From Pseudoneurospora amorphoporcata (taxonomy: Eukaryota > Ascomycota > Sordariomycetes > Sordariales > Sordariaceae), in contig MU859131.1 in the NCBI GenBank assembly GCA_033297205.1, positions 62,001 to 126,000 of the forward strand: a stretch of DNA of 64,000 bases, written 5' to 3'. Shown piece after piece: positions 1 to 12,274 of this stretch (within the stretch, counting starts at the first letter, position 1; each line of letters begins with the position of its first letter). Both the position numbers and the translations under genes were made by a program. A model generated the notes under the pieces. It saw nothing but the letters and a program-made list of their open reading frames with translations, had not been told where the DNA came from and made no database searches.

Positions 1-1040
1 CTCATCATTATCCCCCTTCATTCCCAACCACATCCCCATCCTCACCCCCCCTAGCCTGTCGAATGTGAAAGACTCCCCATGATCGATATCCGTAAAGTGA
101 CTCGCCATCATCGGCCGTCCTTCGACACTATCCCTCGTTACTCCATCCCGCCATTTGACCAACCTAGCCCCCATCCAGCTCCTACCGGCGTTATGGATTA
201 CATGCCTGAAACAATGCATTCACGGTCTGCACATCGCCACTGCGGCAAAAAGATCAGGGCAGCCCACACGCTGCTTCCCTTTCCCTTCCCCCGAGCCAGC
301 AACATCAAGGATTCCCAAAGGTGAACCACGCGTGATCACCACATCAGCGATATACCTAAAATCAAACGTATGTCCCTGGGCCTTGGTGTATTGAAGCCCC
401 CTTCCACCTCCACCTCCCCATCCTGATCCTGTCCCCTGTCCAACAGTTGCAGTTCCAGTTCCAGATCCAGACCCAGATCCCCAGTCTTCGTTGTCACCGG
501 GTGAGAGTGTCCAAGGACTAGCATAAATAGCCAAAGCAGCGTTGTTGGCTAGGGGGAAGTCCCATCTTCCTTCATTCACCATCAAAAAAATCCCGTGCTG
601 CCTTACCTTTGCAGACAAGAAGAGCTGGCGAGCTTGCCCCGGCTTGCCGTATACGGCGTACATAGCCTCCCTTTGCAACGGAATCCCAGTCACAGTCTTA
701 ATCCCAATCCCAGTCCCGTCCTTTTTGTTGGTGATATTGGTGGTGGGCCTGGTGGTGGGCCTGGTGGTGGCTTCGGTAATTCTGGCTTCGTACGCGGCGT
801 CGTCTAGAGTCCAGTCGTGGGGTCCGGGGATGACTAGCTTTAGGGGGGCGTTGAGACTCGAGAGAAGAGCGAGGGCGCTGGTAAACTCGGTAAGCTTGGA
901 TCCTAGAGTGAGGTTGCCACAGTGAATGAGTACGTCGATGCCGTCTGGTAAGGGGGCGGGCAGGCAAGGTGAGGCACCGTGGGTGTCGGAGATATGAGGA
1001 AGCGGGTTGGGATTTCGGATTGGTCAAGTATCTGAACCAT
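1..1040 (-). pseudogene. Decayed calcineurin-like metallophosphoesterase (partial, off left edge)
   Basis: Read on the minus strand from an ATG at 1040, the protein opens MVQILDQSEIPTRFLI. A one-base deficit near 993-996 then shifts the frame, and SDTHG, LIHCGNLT and IPGPHDW follow in the new frame. These are the ordered motifs of the MPPED-type calcineurin-like phosphoesterases. The frame continues through ITRGSPLGILD to an in-frame TGA at 220-222. After it the same frame reads MHCFRHVIHNAGRSW and stays open to the window edge, matching the family's last motif (HCFGHIHEG-like). Metal-binding positions are also changed: GDLT to GNLT, GNHD to GPHD, THGP to TRGS and GHIH to RHVIH. I infer a gene that lost function and is drifting; the TGA may be a former CGA. 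A sequencing error could explain the frameshift alone, but not the combination. No intron rescues either lesion by eye. Confidence 0.8.
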
Positions 1041-1736
1041 TTTATGAAGCTGAAGTTGCGAGCAGGCTGGAATCTGGCCGGGCTTTTGATTTGAGGATGG
1101 AAAACGAAGAGATTGTTGAAGGTTGAAGCTGGAAAAGATACAAATGAGTTCGCAGATGGGAACAACCCAAAAAGGGCTTTGTAGTAGAGATCAAATATGG
1201 GGCTTCAAACAATGCTTTCTTAAAGGTTAGAAGAGAACTTTTAGAGTATTCCTGCTAGATGGATGCATTGTTTCGTGTAAACGAAACTAACGATAGAACA
1301 TTGTTGGTGATTACCTGGCGAGCAACAGCAAGAGGAGCTATGAGACGCGCCCTCCCCCCCACCCAACCACCAAAAGCAGACCTACCTTGTCAATCTCGAG
1401 CCCGCCTTCTGCTAAGACTGAGAATGTAAAAAGGGCAAGCAGGACATAATGTGCTTGGAGGAAGGGGTGAAATGAATTATCTACTAGACTTTCGAGATAT
1501 CACCGTAAAACATTAAAACGACAGATGCAGTTCCCATTTCAACCCGGTTACCGTTCCATAAACACTTGTCTACCGACGCCCTTGATATTCTCCTTTATCG
1601 GACAGCAGAGCAATGTTGTTCACTTCCACCTTGAACACCTAGTCAAGATAGCAAGAAGAAAGCCCCCCTGATGCCCCCAGATTCCAGCTCATGGGGTAAC
1701 AGTCCAGTTGAAATTCCTGCTTCAAACTCAAACAAA
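1041..1736. other. Intergenic region
   Basis: This interval lies between the 5' end of the metallophosphoesterase pseudogene and the 3' end of the F-box gene. I see no convincing reading frame, RNA gene or repeat. It should hold the former promoter of the pseudogene and the 3' UTR of the F-box gene. Confidence 0.5.
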
Positions 1737-4021
1737 CTACCGCCACAAATCCAGCTTCTCATTCTTCTTCACCCCACCACTGCTCTTCGGCCTAGGCCAC
1801 AACTCCTCATCCCCACCGCCGCCGCCACCACCACCAAACCCACCAGTCCCTCTATCCACACTGCCTCCCCTATTTCTGGCAGGATCCTCAGCCGGCAAGG
1901 CCAAGAAGCCACCGCCAGCGCCCGCACCCCCGATCAGTACGCTCCTCCTCGCCCCGCCACCGCTGCCCCAGGCAGCCGTGCTCCCGCCCGTGAGATCCGC
2001 GCCCAGCCCATAGCCGCTCTGTGGTCTCTCATTGGTGCCAGAGTATCCGCCGCCGCGGCCAGAAGACATTGCCGGTCCACCACCGCCGCCGACCTTTGCA
2101 AACGACCAGGTGGTGTCGTCGTCGCCTTTGGTGAACACCTCGAGCTTGGCAGGGAGGTTTGCGAAGCTGCCTGGCCCTGCAGGGGAGGGGGCTGCCAAGT
2201 TGGCGAAAGGGTTGTTGCTGCTGAAGCGACGGTTGGTAGGGGGTTGTTTGCCTGCTCCCGGTCCTATGAAGCCCGAGAAGCTGTTGACGGAGGATACGGA
2301 GCCAAACTGACGATGGCCGGGCACGAAGGGCGCGCTGGGAGGAGCGAAGCCCGATAAACTGCCCTGGTGTTGATGGAAGCCATTGCCGGGTGAGGCAGAC
2401 ATGCCACCCATGTTGCCCCTGTTAGGGGAGAAATTGCGGTTTGAGCCACTGCTGGAAGGGCGTTGCATACCAGCTCCGGCAAAGCCGGGGGAAGGTGGAG
2501 GGAGGCCGAGTAAGAGGTCGGGGAAGTTCGGGTCTCGCACATAGAGTGCTTGTAGGTTTGGTAGTCCGCCCATCAGTAAGGAAGCAGCCAGAAAGCTATA
2601 ATAGCTCGCCGTAATACCGGAGTACTTGGGAACCGACGAGTGCGCGGTAATCTCGTAGTGTAAAGTCTGGATACTTGTTGAGGCAAGAGTCTGTGCAAAG
2701 TATTGACCTTGGGCGGACGGCACGGCTTGGGCAACGGTGTCGATCACGGAAAGGTGCTTGAGCTTCGGAGCATACGGCAAGAACTCCTGCAAAGCCCAAG
2801 GGTATACGCCTGTACCGTTCAGGGTCATCACTCGTAGGTTGCTCTGCGCGTTCGGGTCTGCTAACCAGCCCCTCAAGCCTTCTGTGGTGACATTGGGGAC
2901 ATTGGTGAGGATAAGCTCTTCAAGCGGGGGAAACGGAGGCAACATGTCATTCCACGCCAAAGTCTCATCGGTGATGCAGGTCGTGTCGGTAATCTTCAGG
3001 GCGCGCAAGTTACCCAAGCAACCAAGCACTTGGCGTAGCATTGCCGGGTCAACTTCTATGCGTACCAGCTCCAGTACCTCCAGGTTAGGCCACACTTTTC
3101 CAGTGGCCAGCATCTGCAGACTGTGCTCCGCACCGTTTATATATGTCATCTTTCGTAGGTGAAGGCATCTAGCCTGTACCTCGAGCCGAAGTGTCATAAA
3201 CGACGGATCATCCGAGAACAGGCCTTCGGGAAGGTCGACGTATTTGAGGTTTGGCGTCACGGCTATCGTCCGCGCCAGATCGGCCTGGCAGGATTCGCGG
3301 AGCATGTAAGGCGTCTTGAAGTATTCCACTATCCTTCCCAGCCGCACGGGATCCTCGCGGAGAGTGCGACAGAGCAGTTTGAGGCGCGCCTGTGCCGTAT
3401 CCTCCGGCTCTCCATTGCGATCAAATCTGGTTTTGCGCTTGCGTAATTCGGCTAACTCTGCCTCGCGGTCGCAGTAATGGACCTGGTCGATGCGGATGCT
3501 ATAGTATCTACTCAAGTAGTCACCACGTCAGTATTCCTCTTATCATGACGGCAACAGCAGAGAATCGGGACTGGACGTAAATCCGAGAGAGTCTAGACAT
3601 ACAGAACGTTGGCACCCTCCTTCCTCCACCTCTTGCACACGGCGAGACAATGCGCCAGATCGCGCAAGTCGCACAGCATGCAAGAATCTTCGATTGAGCT
3701 GGCTTCACAAGTCTCGTAGCTCGTGTCCCTGCTATGGGGACATACGAAAGTGAATATGCGTTCGAGGATCGGGGCCGGAAGGTTCGCTAGAGTCGTGGCA
3801 GACGCCCGCGTCGCCATGGAGCGGTACTGAGAACCCCATGGACCGTTCGAATCGTTCCGGCTGTGACCGTAGGAGGGATATGGGTTTCGGGAGCCGTCGT
3901 CAAAGCCAGCGCCCAAGGCTGACCGGTTGGGGCTGTAACCAAAGCCCGGCAGGGCGGCTGCTATGGCCGAGCCACCGCCGCTGGCCTTCCGCTTGTCTTT
4001 ATTACGCCTGAAGAACTTCAT
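1737..4021 (-). CDS. F-box and leucine-rich-repeat protein
   Basis: Two exons, 4021-3603 and 3507-1737, give a 729-residue protein. The intron 3508-3602 starts GTATGT and ends TAG, and joins ...ANVL to YYSIRID in frame. The start at 4021 (MKFFRRNKDKRK) is the first ATG in its frame and has A at -3. Residues about 72-145 (NLPAPILERIFTFVCP ... LAHCLAVCKRWRKEGANVLY) match an F-box. Residues about 180-400 hold irregular leucine-rich repeats (LEVLELVRIEV, LRALKITDT, LEELILTNVPNVT, LRVMTLNGTG), the usual substrate-binding part of SCF ubiquitin-ligase adaptors. The last roughly 300 residues are Gly/Ser/Pro/Asn-rich and probably disordered. The substrate cannot be inferred; a role in SCF-dependent ubiquitination is family knowledge, not shown here. 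The N-terminal basic cluster may be a localisation signal. Confidence 0.85.
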
Positions 4022-5885
4022 GTTGGATGCAGTCTCCGACAGGTCTGGGATGGAGAATCCGAAAAAGAGCAAGTAGGAGAAAAGAGAGAGAAAACAAAGG
4101 AAGGGCGGGCGAGACGTGAACCCCAGAAGAGGGGTGTCGTGTGGTTGATGAATGCTTTTCGAAATCCTCCGGGGGCTCGTCGGATGCTGGATACTAAGGG
4201 GCGGCTGCCGCCCTGGGGAGATGCGACGATCCAAACCCTGGGTCGAAATATCGTTGGGTTGGTGGTACCTGGATGGCGATCGCAAGAGTGGTTGAATGTT
4301 AGGTTACAGGGGCGCGAGCCCACTGTTGTCTAGGGGAAGCGAGGGGGGCTGGGGGAGTTGTCGAGGGGGGCCTGGGGAGATTCCGCGTTGGGGCGTGAAT
4401 GCAGGCTGTGCCGCTGTTGCTGCTACCCTAGCGTGGAGCCTTTTAATACCCCGGCAAACTAGTAGCTTCGCGTGGTTCGTTTCACCACTGCCCGGAGTGG
4501 GATTGTGCAAAGTCCTGTTTGCTAATTGCGGCGCCTCGTGGAAATGTGTTGAATTTAACGAATACGCAGATGCCGTCCACTCTTGGGGAAGCAGTCAAGA
4601 TGAATGGTGAAGTAGCGGACAACCTGCGTACTCGGGGGGTAAAGGCAGGCAGCGCACACGCTTTGAAGCAACGCACGATAGAGGTAGATGTGTGTGGTGT
4701 ACTAGACAACGTCCAAGGTCGCACAGGACTTGATGTGCTCGTTGAAAGCAACGTGTTTGCACGTCGTGACCGAAAAGTGTTGCAACCTCGAGCAGGTGAA
4801 ATAGCCGTTGCTCCCGAGCCTGTGAGAACTGAAGAATTGCTGCGTCATCAGAAACAAAAGGAAGCAGCCGAAGCAGCAAGACGGCCCGGAGTCATGAACA
4901 TTTTTAAAGCACAAATGGAAGCTCAGATGGAACTCAACGTCTCATTTCAGCCGCTAAGCAACCGTCCGTTGTTGTCCGCTCCCCGTTGCTGGAACATGCG
5001 TCACGGAATCGGTCTAGGACACTTTTCTCTCCTTTGACACTTTGACATGACATATCAAATATTGCATTTTTACTTCAAACGGGCTATATCGTCCCAAGAT
5101 GACTGGGAAAGTGCGACAAAGAGATGAGCTCCTGACTTGCATTGATTGGCGACTGAGGCTTGTTTGCTTCGTGCCTATGTCCTTGTAAAGCGCTAACTAA
5201 TATCTGGAGTGGGGACCTCATTGCACTTTGTTCTGTAGCCTAGGTATGAACGCCCCTGAAGAGCAAAGGGAAGGAATCCTTGTGCGAGTGTCACGATCCA
5301 CTCACCTCTTTCGGCATTCAGCCTTGACACCAGGTACGCGATACCTTACCTACTTCTATCCAACTACTGATTATTAGGGACATCCCGCCTATCTCAGCAC
5401 AATCATCACGACCAGCGAGTATCCTGAGAAAGCCGATTCTATTAGGTACGAGAAAACGATGCACACCTCCGGGCAAATACACTGTACAGTTACATACACC
5501 GTCGGTCCTGTTCCTGCCCCATTGTACCTGCTCAAAACCCGACGTCGAACACCGGAACTCGCTCCGCTGTGCCTTCACGAGAGCTTGACTTTATTGAGGA
5601 CCAAGAAGGTTAAAAGGAGGATCGGGAGGATATTGTGTCCCCATGTCTCGGCCCTTCTCCCGTCAACCCCTATACCTGCTCAACCCGACAATGATAACAT
5701 TACCCTATCGCAATCTGTTCGTCTCGCTATGCTCTGCGAGTTCCAGTGCTCCATGGGGACCAGGGTGAATGGCTCAGACGAAGAAGTCAGATTTCCGCCC
5801 AACGAAGCCCGTTACTTTTGAAACATCAACGCTGACAACCAATTACTGAACAATGCTGAAAAAAGAGAAAGGCAGAGGGAACGCG
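4022..5885. other. Intergenic region upstream of the F-box gene and downstream of gsn
   Basis: GC-normal DNA holding the F-box promoter and 5' UTR on one side and the glycogen synthase 3' UTR on the other. Open frames of up to about 170 codons exist (for example 4519-5037, plus), but none resembles a known family or has a clear coding signature. I see no RNA gene or repeat. Confidence 0.5.
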
Positions 5886-8255
5886 CTACTTGCTGCCGTT
5901 GATTTGTAGACCTTGGATAGCACCATCAAGAGGGCTACCCGGCCCCGTGCGCTGCTTGAGGGTAAGCGGGAAAGGGTACTCTTCGGGGTCCTCTTCCTCA
6001 CTAAAATCCGTCAAGTTAGTATCATGTTGTCAAAACAATGAGGGAACATCGTCACTTACGGCAGCTTCCACGCAACGTAATCCTCGGTACTCAAACCCTC
6101 GTGACTTTCCTGAAGACTAGCGAAATCGCCAGGGGTCATCATACCAGTCCGGTCTCTAGGTGATCCCGGTACTGAGAAGGGACGAGAAATCTTCTGCTCG
6201 ACACCTGGGATGAAGTCTTCCTCCTCGTCGCCATTGAAGGATGTGGGGTAGGCGCGGCGCAACGCAAGTTGGCGGGCCTTGACATACTCCATGCCCATGC
6301 GCTTCCAGTCCAAGAGATCACTCAAACGCTCGGTTCTGTTTCTCTGGTTGATACGCTGTCTGCGGCTCTTCTGGGCAAACTCAAACATGTACTGAGTAAG
6401 CTGGTTGACCGAGTCATCGACTCCCTTGGTGCGACGGTCCACGATATAGATACCGTAGTCGCTCGAGTTCTCAATGAGCTCCTCCATGTAGCAGCCGAAT
6501 CCAGAAAGGTTGGTGGTGATGCTTGGTACACCCATAACCGTGCATTCTGCCGGAGTGTAGCCCCAAGGCTCATAGTAAGAAGAGAAGACACCCAAATGGG
6601 TGCCGCGCACAAAGTCATCGTAGTCAAGAGGCAACACGGGGTTGGCCGAGCTCAAGAACTCGGGGTGGAAAACAATCTTGACGCGGTCCGAGGGGTGGTT
6701 GAAGAGTTGTACCCGGCGGATCTGGTTCAAAATCGGGTCCTCATGGTCGTTGAGCATGTTGTGGGTAACGATGGGCGGGAGCCCGTGCCTCTTCATGGCG
6801 AAGAGACGACGACGAAGGAGAACACGGTCCTGGCTGGTGATCAGCTCCTTCTCATCAGGCAACGAGTCGCCCTCGTGCCACTTAAGAGAGCGCTCGAAGA
6901 TGCGGCGGCCAATGCCACGCTCGATAACATCGACGGTATCTCTCAGAGACTTGATGACAGCCTGCCCCTTCAATGCTTCAACAGTCAAGGAAGTGGTCTG
7001 GGCAGGCATGATAATGAAAGCAACAACCGTAGTCTTGCTTCCGGTGGTCTTCAGGCGGTGGTTAAGACGGGCAAGCGACTCAATGAACATGTCCACACCC
7101 TTATTCCTGAACTCGTAGCGACCGGCAGTGAAGAAGTAGAGGGTGTTTTCTGGCTCGAAATCGTAATGGCCATAGAAGTGACCGCGGACAAAGTCGTGGA
7201 TCTTCTCCTTGGACTGCTGATGGAGGTTCTGGAACTCGTGCATGGCCGAGAATTTGGTGACGTTGAGGCCGTTGGGGAGGACGCCATCGGGCTTGCGCTT
7301 GAGCAAATGCTCACTCTCGTAGGCGGTAATGTGAGAAACGGTGGTGAAGACATCACAGGAATGGGCGGCAGCTCGCTCGATGCAGTATCTGTGATAGATA
7401 CCGCGCTTTCCAGCCTCGGCGTCAACGTCGAACCACTGAAGATTGTTGTAGAAGTCTACTGAGCCGGCGCACAAATAGCGACCGAGAAGAGTGGCGTGTG
7501 TGGTGAAGATAGTAGTAACGTCAATCTGTCTCCTCTTGGTCAATGGCAGCGCGACACCGGCAAGCCATTCGTGAAAGTGCGCGATAACAGCCTTCTTCTT
7601 CTCATGGCACACGAACTGCAAAAACAAAATCTGTTAGCTTTGGGCGCCTCTCGGCTTTGCGACGCAAGTACTAACCTCGCCAAGGAACCATGCGACCAGG
7701 TAACCGAAGACAATAGCCTCGTTCGTCTCTTCGTCGTTGTCGGGAGATGGGATGGAAGCAACGTTCCAGAGGTCCGTCTTCCACTCGTTCAAGTAACCGT
7801 AGGCGGTCTTTGTATCGAAAAGCAAGACTCTGGGAGCTCCCTCAATGAGCCATCGTCCGTACAAAATGCCGATGCCACGATCTTTCATGGCCTGGATCGT
7901 CGCCTTGAGTTCGGGGTTGGTAGGCTCCAGTTCTTCAACCTCGACGGCCGCCTATAATCAATACTGTCAACAACTATGTTCCATACCACGGGGTGTAAAA
8001 GGGTGCAAGAGCAGCGTACCGATTGGTGGTTTAGAGGACCGATAAGAGTGTAACGGTCGCCATATTCAGCGGTTGTAACGGGCGCTTTCGACTTGATAAC
8101 GGAGTAGATACCACCAACTATTACAATTGTTAGACTGGAAGCTTCTTTCTGCTACAATTGGAAACTTTGCACATACCTCGATGGGCGACCTCAGTCGCAA
8201 CCTCGAAGAGGAGGTGGTTCTTGACCTCGCGGGGTTCACGGTTGTCGTGGGCCAT
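5886..8255 (-). CDS. gsn: Glycogen synthase (GT3 family)
   Basis: Five exons, 8255-8177, 8117-8020, 7951-7676, 7615-6060 and 6000-5886, give 707 residues, the usual size for fungal glycogen synthase. The four introns (8118-8176, 7952-8019, 7616-7675, 6001-6059) are 59-68 nt with GT-AG ends, and all joins keep the frame. The enzyme adds glucose from UDP-glucose to growing alpha-1,4-glucan chains in the cytosol. Visible family marks are the N-terminal [23 protein letters not shown], the long GT3 core ([20 protein letters not shown]) and the C-terminal [16 protein letters not shown] with [10 protein letters not shown]. The C-terminal tail has Ser/Thr-Pro sites (VPGSPRD, GMMTPGD), consistent with the phosphorylation that inactivates this enzyme in fungi and animals. 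It sits alone, with a very long upstream intergenic region. Identity is confident; the symbol follows Neurospora usage. Confidence 0.96.
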
Positions 8256-8586
8256 TGTGGCTTAATGTGGGTGGGTAACGGGCGGGCTCGCTGATATCAG
8301 AGATGCTTCTGTCGTCCGAGTTTCGTGTTAGCGAACTGGGAACTACCACAGAACACTGATTCTTCAGGTTCGTAGAGAGCCAGAGAGGACGAGTAGAGGT
8401 AACAAGAAAGAGGAATAAGCAGAGATGGCTGGGTTCTATTTGAAGCAGATCAGGCAGGGCAGGCCGTACTGTACAGACCGACGTAGCCAGGACGAGACAA
8501 CACGCTCTGGTGGGGTTCAGCTCTAGGAATGTCACCTGGAATGGGGTCTGGGTGGAAGCTCCAGGGGTGCAGCTGGGAATGCGGAG

Positions 8587-8597
8587 CTTTTATATGC
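8587..8597 (-). promoter_or_regulatory. Candidate TATA box of gsn
   Basis: The minus strand reads CATATAAAAGC about 335 bases upstream of the gsn start codon. It is the only good TATA match I noticed in the proximal region. CCCCT/AGGGG-type pentamers, the stress-response-element core, lie close by (around 8560). Whether either is used is inference. Confidence 0.35.
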
Positions 8598-11500
8598 TCG
8601 GCCGGAAGCGGGGAATGGGACCTCACTGAAGGTACTGGAACCTGAACCTGAAGCGAGTTTCCAACCTCCTCGTACGGCTTCGATTCCTAGATTCGCTTGG
8701 GAGTTTGAGCTGCGAATACCGGCCCGACGGCTCGATACAGGTGCTGCGGTGTCGCAGGGAGAGAGAAGTGAGTGCGTCTCACAACCTGGAACGTACCTCG
8801 AAGAGTTCCACCTCTAGGGCAGGGAAGCTCAATGGAACTGGGAAAACAGCGCCTTCGGGCAGCAACAGAGGCAGATCCGGAACTGAATCTCACGATACTA
8901 CACTCAACCCGAGGAGGAGAATTGGTTTCGAGTAACGCAAGGACCTAGTGAACAAGGGAAGGCGGGTGTGAGGCGCGGGGAGGAGAAGTCTGCCGTAGAC
9001 GAGATGGGTACGGCAGGAAGACAAAAGGCAACGTTGACAACCTGAAGCTGGAACTGGATGATGACTGGAGTCTGGAAGCGGGAACCAGAGGGAAAGTAGG
9101 CTGTGTCGACGGTTGGATAGGATAATTAGGCAGTAACGCTAGACGTCCGGGTAGAAGAGGGGAGAAATTTTGTTTAAACTCTGGACTGGGGGGCGACACT
9201 GCTACACAGATAGCTACCTACTACGTACGAATCATGATATTGCAATCCCAATGGGATGCTATTCCAGGTTGCCGCCGTCAAAAGGTGACATCTCTCTGCT
9301 GGATTGTCCGATCTCGATGGCAACTCTGGATGTCACAACTATCTATCCAGTGTGTGCACGGTATTCGGCACTAGGGAATCCCAACATGCGCTACCACTGT
9401 CAATCCACCCCAGTATTGAGCGTCAATGACAGGAGATTTTCCCGTTCAGTTCTAGTCTTGGTAGTTACCGTGATGGCATCCAATTTTTGCGAGTGCAGTG
9501 AGCACTACCTCTAGCGCCGTCTTTAACGCAGGTCAACAGGCATGCGTCAAGCTTGATGACGAGGGAACCATTCCTTCAGATGCATGACGGTACCTCACCT
9601 CAACGCCTCAGCTATGGCAGGTATTTCTGTGAAACTTCTGTTTCTTCACTCCGACTTCAGACTTCCATGGACATTCCAGAGCCTCCATGTATCCATGATC
9701 TGAACCATCAAACTCCGCTTGTGCTTTGTTTTCCCCATGAGCTTTACCCCAGCCCCTCACTCCTGGTACTTATAATCTGGGGATGGTCCTCCAGACCTGT
9801 GCGTACTTATCCCCGCCCCGGCTAAGTCAAATCACCTTTTTGTCACAGGCCTTTCCTAATTGGACTTGTCCAATTACGATACCATGCATACCGGGTGTAA
9901 CAACAAACGCCCATCGTTTCCTTGGGGCGACTCGGTCTGGTCCTGATCATCGCATGTTGCTCTCTCGACTGACTGCATGCCTCTGTCACCCAACCAACAG
10001 AGACAATGTTTCCCATGCGGCCCCGATCTTATAATTAAGCTGACTCAAAGATGGTCATTAAGAAAAATCAGACAAGAAGCGAGAGATAGTACATCTCTAG
10101 CGAGACCGGAAAAAACGAAAAGAAAAAAAGAAGCCCTGTTGGGCTGTTGGGTCCGCGCTGGCCGGCATTGGTTCCAGAGCAGCATATAGCTTCCCAGGTC
10201 CCCTCCGAAGTCCCTTCATTCCTGGGCTTGTAAGCAACCTATCGGCGCGGGGATTCTACCTATGCACTTCACCCCTCATGTTCTGCAACGGGACTCCATT
10301 CACTTAAACCCATATCAGCCACGAATCTCCCACCTGCGCCGATTGGCAAAGCCCCATACGGTTACATTTCTAACCAATTCTTCGATGGTTTCTTTCTCTA
10401 ACTTTCTCACTTTATATCCCTTCCTGGTGTATTGTACCGTCCAAACCGTCAGATATAGCGATCACAAAAGCACGTGTCGAGTATGTCGCCGTTACAGTTG
10501 GCTTGGCTTAGAATACTGGCGGGCGAGGACAACGAGGCAGTCCCAGCCATCCAACGATCCCCGCTCTTTTGCGTCATTCCCAACGGGAGTCCACAATGGC
10601 GCGCACTGTGAGGGGCTTTCCACATTTGGAGAAGAGCTCCCCTCCTTGTCCCTCCTTATTGCCTCAGGTTAGTCAGCATGACGACACGCCGTTGGCGGGG
10701 GTATTGTCTTCTTGGGACGACTTGTCCTAGGAGATGATAGACATCATCGACGAGGTTGGAGATATACGAAGAGAACAAGAGCAGGTCTAGACTTCACAGG
10801 ATGCAATCCACCTGGCTCTTACCGTTTCCTCAAATCGTCAAACCCGGGAGCAACCAGCAACAAAGGGCATTTACATCTCCCCTCCGCGATTCTGGACCTC
10901 ACGCCCAATAACACGGACGGACTGCATCCCCAACAGATACGATATTGCATATAGTGTTCCGTCAACGCGGTAAGCCTCAACGGGTCTCTTTCGCCTCTGA
11001 TACTACTCCAACAGAACCCTCTCTTTGGTTGTACCTTCGTCATCCCAGATCACGGAGCCCATGTTAGCGCCACTGTTTTTGAGAACAACCTTCACTTTTC
11101 AACCAAGTGGCCGGGCTCATTGAAGTCTCCAACAATTTCAACACAATGAAGACCATTCAGATACAAGGGTTTCTTCCCCCTGCATCCCATTACAGTGGCA
11201 TTGAGGATGGCATCATGTTCCCGAGAGACGGGCTACCTACTACCTTAGTTAGGTAGAAACGCAGCATGTACCTACATTGACACACGAGAACGGCGGTGTC
11301 AACGGGAGGGTTATGTGTGCGCACAAGGCACAATCAGGTTTCATGCATTGACAATTCCAACCTCACCGCACCCCCGTTGATGCCTCATTCGCATGTAAGA
11401 CACATTCAGAGTGGTCTTTTCAATTATTCACATTAAAACCTCTTTCCGCGTACATAGGTACCCGATGTGGACCACTCAGTCAACACGTCGCCGCGTCGTG

Positions 11501-12049
11501 TTCGCCGCATGTTCGGGAAACGCAGATGAGATGACAATTGGGATCTATGGTTGGTAGTAAGGTGAAAAAGAGAAAACTCGTTACATTGTGCTACGTACAG
11601 TACCTCTATGCAGTAGTTGCGGTTTCGGCTGATGGCTGATACCTACAGAGGCCAAGAAGCTCGTGTGATTGCAATGGAACATGCTGGAAGTTTTCGAACT
11701 TTCACCAGCTACGGAGGTACATATGGGCGAAATTGAACTCACCAACATCGTCGCTCGAGGGACAATGTTGAACTTAGAATGTGTTTCATTCTACTGGTGG
11801 AAAACTGAAGCAATATTATCGCAATTATGTGTAACTGGGCTTTATCAAGTAATCCGACTGTATATAGAGTCAATGTTCGTTGATGCACGGTGGCTAGTCT
11901 CGTCAACGCGCTTATACTCGTCTGAATACTATCATGGGCAGAGAGATGACAAGCCAATGTTCAATAAGATGACATTGCATTATTACCACCATCCTCTCTC
12001 ATTTTCAAAGTGATTCGTCCTAATATCCAAGTAAAAAGATATGGAACAC

Positions 12050-12274
12050 TTATGTTGAATGAGTAACAACATTTATTATATTTTTAACATGGGGATCCGA
12101 TAAAGCTATACCACAATAAAATCTGGTAGGATACTCAAGACGCCATTTACTATCTTGAACGACATTAACAAAAAATGCCACAACATCAGACAGCTGAGCG
12201 ATATTCACCCACGCGCTAACAACATGTCTATAAGCCGCGGCTTTGAGTGTGAGGATCTTGTTGTTCCCGTACAT
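12050..12274 (-). CDS. Hypothetical small ORF in an AT-richer patch
   Basis: A 74-codon frame starting at ATG 12274 (MYGNNKILTLKAAAYRHVV...) and stopping at 12050. It has A-rich sequence just before the ATG and uses many AT-ending codons (GTT, AAT, TAT), unlike the GC-ending codons of neighbouring genes. I do not recognise the product, and it may be a chance frame or one exon of a longer gene. It is listed because its composition differs from the flanks and no other gene is near. Confidence 0.2.
   Translation of the reverse strand: MYGNNKILTLKAAAYRHVVSAWVNIAQLSDVVAFFVNVVQDSKWRLEYPTRFYCGIALSDPHVKNIINVVTHST

Noticed and set aside
3603..4285. Upstream extension of the F-box protein by 88 residues
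   Set aside because: The frame is open upstream of 4021 but contains no ATG; it opens only at TTG.
4519..5037. 172-codon plus-strand frame between the F-box gene and gsn
   Set aside because: No family resemblance, and it overlaps the region expected to be the F-box promoter. No splice or context support.
6269..7462. 397-codon plus-strand frame opposite gsn, and similar long antisense frames opposite ctk1, hat-2 and nrp1
   Set aside because: Antisense mirrors of strongly biased coding exons; the sense frames carry clear family motifs.
11238..11255. Small inverted repeat CTACCT...AGGTAG as a terminator or regulatory hairpin
   Set aside because: Only six paired bases and no gene end nearby; expected by chance in 7 kb.
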